Source of the DNA: Thalassospira lucentensis MCCC 1A00383 = DSM 14000
GTDB taxonomy: Bacteria > Pseudomonadota > Alphaproteobacteria > Rhodospirillales > Thalassospiraceae
Assembly: GCF_000421265.1 (NCBI RefSeq)
Contig: NZ_ATWN01000005.1
Location: forward strand, 310,001 to 374,000
DNA length: 64,000 bases
Direction: 5' to 3'
The translations under genes were made by a program, and so were the position numbers. Shown here piece after piece: positions 61,006-64,000 of this stretch. How positions within the stretch are numbered: position 1 is the stretch's first letter; the number at the start of each line of letters is the position of its first letter. Under the pieces are notes generated by a model. It was not told the origin of the DNA. It was given only the letters and a program-made list of their open reading frames with translations, and did not search any database.

Positions 61006-61605
61006 TTAGTCTCCTGCACCATTTTGCGCCACCACACCAGAGGTGCCGGGGGCATCAGATGCATCAAAGGCACGTGCGCCATCGCTGGCGATGATTTGAC
61101 GATAGTTAATCAGCCCTTGGGCAATCGCCTGTATGAACATCAAGCCAAAGCCAATCGGAATGAAGGATTTGAGCAAGAAGCGATACGGCAAGCCACCGGG
61201 ATCAGGTGATCCTTCGCCCATCATGATCGATTGCCCGACATAGGGGATCGAAAACCAGATCAGGGCTGCACCCAGAATGGCCATCAGGACGGCTGAAATC
61301 AGGTCAATGATCGCCTGAGCCCGGGGGCTCAGACGTTCATAGAGAAAATCGACCCGCACATGGCCGCCATGGCGCATGCCATAGGCCATCCCCATCAGGG
61401 CAATCGGTGACACCAGATGCCATTCGAGTTCCTGCATTGCGACACTGCCGGAATTAAACAGATAGCGCAGCAACACGTTTCCGCCGACCACCAGTACAAG
61501 AGCAAGGCCGCTTAATGCTGCCCCCCATCCGGCGACATCGACAATCCGGCCCAGAACACGGTCAAGAACAGGGGCCGGGAGCGGCTCAGTGCGGGTCGCA
61601 GTCAT
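61006..61605 (-). CDS. TRAP transporter small permease (DctQ family)
   Basis: 199 residues, four hydrophobic spans, and the DctQ motif RYLFNSGSVAMQELEWHL followed by GMRHGGHVRVDF. The C-terminal 35 residues are a polar Ala/Ser-rich tail beyond the usual length. Genes on both sides are within 6 bases, so translation is coupled. Confidence 0.9.
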   Translation of the reverse strand: MTATRTEPLPAPVLDRVLGRIVDVAGWGAALSGLALVLVVGGNVLLRYLFNSGSVAMQELEWHLVSPIALMGMAYGMRHGGHVRVDFLYERLSPRAQAIIDLISAVLMAILGAALIWFSIPYVGQSIMMGEGSPDPGGLPYRFLLKSFIPIGFGLMFIQAIAQGLINYRQIIASDGARAFDASDAPGTSGVVAQNGAGD

Positions 61606-61606
61606 A

Positions 61607-62725
61607 TCAGCTCATCCCGTCTTTCGATGAAATGATGCCGTGATACGGCTTTTCACTGATGGCGGCCCATTCGCGATGAGTATCGCGGAAGGCCATGAAG
61701 CTTTCGTGGACCTTTTTGGTCACCGGATCCTTGGCGGCTTCGGCCTCAAGGGTGTCCTTGGTGATGCCTTTGAGCTTGGTGACAACGTCACCCGGCAGGG
61801 TTTGCGCGATGACGCCGTAATTTTCGACCAGATCACGCAAAGCAGCCGCATTGTTGGCTTCGCACCATGAATGGCTGTCAAGGTTGCAGGCCTGTGCTGC
61901 GTTTTTGACAATCGCCTGAAGATCGGCCGGAAGGCTTTCCCAGGCTTTCTGATTGATCAGAAGTTCGGTCACGTTGGATGGTTCGTGCCAGCCGGTGGTG
62001 TAATAGTATTTCGCGGCCTTTTGCAGACCCAGACGCCGGTCCTGATACGGGCCGACGAATTCGGCTGCGTCAATCACGCCACGTTCAAGGGCCGGGAAAA
62101 TCTCCCCGCCCGGAAGCAGCTTCACCTCAACACCGATCTGCTGATAGACCTTACCGGCAAGACCCGGAATACGCATTTTCAGACCCTGGAAATCTTCAAG
62201 GCTGTTGATCGGCTCGCGGAACCAGCCGGTCATTTGGACGCCGGTATTGCCCATTGGGAAGGCAACCAAACCGTAAGGTTTGTAAACCTCGTGCCACAGA
62301 TCAAGCCCGCCAGCATGATAGAGCCACGCATTTACACCCTGAAAATTCAGGCCGAACGGAACGGTGGTGAAATACTGCGCGGCAAAGATTTTACCGGCCC
62401 AGAAATAGGCGTTGGCAGCATTCATTTCGACCGTACCGGCCTGAACCGCATCGAACCCTTCAAGGGCCGGGATCAGTTCACCGGCGGCGAAATGCTGAAT
62501 GTTCAGACGCCCATTGGACATTTCCGTCACACGTTTACAGAAATCTTCCGGGCTGCCCGGACCGGTGACATAAAATGGCGAGCCCGGACCATAGGCGTTG
62601 GTCATTTTCCAGTTAAAGGTTTCCTGTGCGCGCGCAATGTTCGGAGCGGCGACAACAGCGGCCCCGGTTGCTGCTGCACCGATTGCCGACTTGGTGAGAA
62701 AGTCGCGGCGTTTAACATTTGTCAT
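61607..62725 (-). CDS. TRAP transporter substrate-binding protein, TakP (2-oxoacid)-like
   Basis: 372-residue periplasmic receptor. The start MTNVKRRDFLTKSA carries a Tat signal (R-R-D-F-L), cleaved near A-R-A-Q. The central segment MTGWFREPINSLEDFQGLKM and the following AEFVGPYQD contain the substrate Arg and family residues of TakP, which binds pyruvate and other 2-oxo acids as a sodium salt. AGGGAG precedes the ATG at 62725. First gene of the operon, controlled from the region containing TGTATACA boxes. Confidence 0.92.
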   Translation of the reverse strand: MTNVKRRDFLTKSAIGAAATGAAVVAAPNIARAQETFNWKMTNAYGPGSPFYVTGPGSPEDFCKRVTEMSNGRLNIQHFAAGELIPALEGFDAVQAGTVEMNAANAYFWAGKIFAAQYFTTVPFGLNFQGVNAWLYHAGGLDLWHEVYKPYGLVAFPMGNTGVQMTGWFREPINSLEDFQGLKMRIPGLAGKVYQQIGVEVKLLPGGEIFPALERGVIDAAEFVGPYQDRRLGLQKAAKYYYTTGWHEPSNVTELLINQKAWESLPADLQAIVKNAAQACNLDSHSWCEANNAAALRDLVENYGVIAQTLPGDVVTKLKGITKDTLEAEAAKDPVTKKVHESFMAFRDTHREWAAISEKPYHGIISSKDGMS

Positions 62726-62792
62726 TGATGACTCCCTGATAGAGATAGCTATTTCAAAGAAAAGTAATCTCAACGGAATTTGATCCGCATTG

Positions 62793-62800
62793 TGTATACA
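62793..62800. promoter_or_regulatory. TGTATACA operator-like box, dctP side
   Basis: Palindrome TGTATACA in GTGTATACATC, 68 bases before dctP. Matches the T-G-T-(A/T)-(T/A)-A-C-A type half-site of FadR-subfamily GntR regulators. Confidence 0.55.
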
Positions 62801-62999
62801 TCCTGCAACACACATGCCAATCCATTTTTTTCAATGACTTAACAAAAATACACTCTAGATTCAGTGTCATGATTGCACATTTTTTAAACTTTATATTGCA
62901 GTGCACTTTTTTATTGCACAATAATTGCGCAAAGCTTCGTGCGAAAAACATGCTTGTTTTCACAACCATTGCGATGCTTGGATTTACAGGAAATTATCG

Positions 63000-63007
63000 T
63001 GTATACA
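63000..63007. promoter_or_regulatory. TGTATACA operator-like box, gntR side
   Basis: Second copy of GTGTATACATC (11 identical bases), about 50 bases before the gntR start codon. Confidence 0.55.
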
Positions 63008-63057
63008 TCATCTTCATAAGAAGCCTTCAAACCGCGCAATAAGGGTTTAAACGCCAG

Positions 63058-63792
63058 ATGATTGAGCTTACCCAGTCGCTTGCCATGCAGTCGGCCCCAT
63101 TAGAACCGTCTGATGGTGTTGGCATTGCACAGCAACTTTGTCAGACACTGGAAGATGATATCGTCACGGGTAAACTGCCGCCCGGTCAGCGGCTTGAAGA
63201 ACCGCTTCTTGCCAAGCGGTTTGGCGTCTCGCGCACCCCGGTCCGCGAGGCATTGCAATTGCTAACAGCCAGTGAGCTTGCCGAAAAAATCCCCAATAAG
63301 GGGGTTTATGTTTCACTTGCCACCCCGGAACGTTTAACCGCGATGTTTGAAAGCATGGCCGAGCTTGAAGGCATGTGCGGGCGTCTGGCCGCCAAACGCA
63401 TGACCAGCGGGGAGCGCCATAACCTTGATAAATTGCATCATGAATTGGCCGAAACCGTACGGCTTGGCGACAGTGACGGGTATGAGACGCTTAACCGGGC
63501 GTTTCACAACACGTTGTATCGCGGGACACATAATGATGTTCTGGTCGATGTGACCTTATCGGTGCGCCGCCGCGTCGCCCCGTTCCGGCGCGTTCAATTC
63601 ACCAGCCTTGCGCGGCTTGCCTCCTCGCACGCCGAACATCAAGGCATTGTCGATGCGATCTTGCGCGGCGACAGCAAGGCAACCGAAGAATTGCTGTATG
63701 CGCACATCATGGAAGTGCATGACATCAGTCAGGATTACCTCGTCAGCCTGCGCGAAGCATCGCCCGCCAATGACATGCCTGCCTTCAAGTAA
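63058..63792 (+). CDS. GntR-family regulator, divergent from the TRAP operon
   Basis: 244 residues: winged helix (EEPLLAKRFGVSRTPVREALQLL) and C-terminal FCD ligand domain (AELEGMCGRLAAKRM, H-x(3)-Y-R-G-T-H). The ATG at 63058 follows AAGGG with a 10-base gap. Divergent arrangement and paired TGTATACA boxes make it the likely regulator of the TakP-like importer, sensing the transported acid. Confidence 0.92.
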   Translation: MIELTQSLAMQSAPLEPSDGVGIAQQLCQTLEDDIVTGKLPPGQRLEEPLLAKRFGVSRTPVREALQLLTASELAEKIPNKGVYVSLATPERLTAMFESMAELEGMCGRLAAKRMTSGERHNLDKLHHELAETVRLGDSDGYETLNRAFHNTLYRGTHNDVLVDVTLSVRRRVAPFRRVQFTSLARLASSHAEHQGIVDAILRGDSKATEELLYAHIMEVHDISQDYLVSLREASPANDMPAFK

Positions 63793-63855
63793 GACAAAAC
63801 CATTGGCGGGTGTACCATTCGTTTGGGAAACTGCGCCTAGCCAGTTATCCCCTTG

Positions 63856-63999
63856 TCAGTCTCTGGCGCGACTGATGGTCGGAGAAGAGCCACCGGTTGC
63901 AATCCACGGACGCCCATCGGCATCGACTGCAATCGAGCCTAGCGGTGCATTATTGACTTCGTCAAAGCTGTCATTGGCACCATTCCATTTGCGCAAGGC
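63856..63999 (-). CDS. 3' end of a tectonin/beta-propeller-like gene (5' end outside window)
   Basis: 48 codons of an open frame running in from the right edge on the minus strand. SIAVDADGRPWIATG is the repeat motif of tectonin/beta-propeller domains (I-x-V-x-x-D-G-x-P-W), here the last blade, ending ISRARD. Too little is visible for a function. Confidence 0.6.
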   Translation of the reverse strand, partial: ALRKWNGANDSFDEVNNAPLGSIAVDADGRPWIATGGSSPTISRARD

Positions 64000-64000
64000 G

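Larger units (their letters stand above)
62726..63057. other. Divergent promoter region of the TRAP operon and gntR
   Basis: 332 AT-rich bases without a gene, with repeated ATTGCACA-like words and two TGTATACA palindromes. Confidence 0.6.

Overview
This 64 kb window is chromosomal DNA from an alphaproteobacterium. The evidence is a moderately GC-rich background, a DUF3126 gene, many ABC and TRAP uptake systems, and glutathione-independent formaldehyde dehydrogenase. Overall gene content resembles marine, metabolically versatile Rhodospirillales such as Thalassospira; the genus is inference from memory of gene content, not a search result. No rRNA, tRNA or CRISPR array was seen. Most of the window is dense housekeeping and catabolic genes with clear Shine-Dalgarno sites, translational coupling (ATGA or TGATG overlaps) and intrinsic terminators.

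Layout. 0-3.2 kb: end of a host-attachment-type gene and an NitT/TauT-type ABC importer. 3.2-3.8 kb: palindromic GTCATTCCCGC repeats. 3.8-7.5 kb: a flavoprotein gene whose 3' end is interrupted by an AT-rich insert carrying a SIR2 / TIR-like / HEPN-like protein, then a methyltransferase. 7.6-10.5 kb: MFS pump, MarR regulator and siderophore-interacting reductase, with paired operator-like boxes in front. 10.6-14.3 kb: membrane protein, fdhA, DUF3126, GST. 14.3-19.9 kb: AtuA-type enzyme pair plus a TAXI-TRAP importer with a divergent LysR gene. 20-24 kb: hpt, a DUF883/holin-like pair, pobA, a solitary binding protein. 24.3-32.1 kb: genes for making (GpgS- and MpgP-like) and phosphorolysing (GH13_18) a glycosyl-glycerate solute, with two PAS_5 paralogues and two exported paralogues between them. 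32.3-40.7 kb: cupin, TPP enzyme, IclR, LysE exporter, GNAT, XRE-cupin, AraC/MFS pair, PfpI protein. 41.1-44.9 kb: a second AT-rich island with an sce7726-like nuclease-fold protein, a beta-family protein, an ImmA/IrrE-type protease and a GNAT protein, bounded by GGGGACAG repeats. 45-55 kb: a sugar locus (AraD1/GguC-like enzyme, SDR dehydrogenase, FadR-type regulator, YtfQ-YtfR-YtfT-YjfF-like importer, aldose 1-epimerase). 55-57.8 kb: LemA and a DUF2207 protein. 57.9-63.8 kb: gamma-glutamyltransferase-like hydrolase, TakP-like TRAP importer and a divergent GntR regulator. The right edge holds the 3' end of a tectonin-like gene.

The two AT-rich inserts are the accessory parts and the best candidates for undescribed biology. 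One is a single large protein that seems to join a SIR2 NADase-like domain, a TIR-like or nucleotide-binding middle domain and a HEPN-like RNase domain. The other is a tightly coupled GNAT - ImmA/IrrE - beta-protein operon that converges on, and overlaps, an sce7726-like nuclease-fold gene. Both have the look of mobile anti-phage modules, but function is inferred only from domain content and context. Everything else reads as transporter-plus-enzyme-plus-regulator sets for organic acids, aromatics, sugars and osmolytes.
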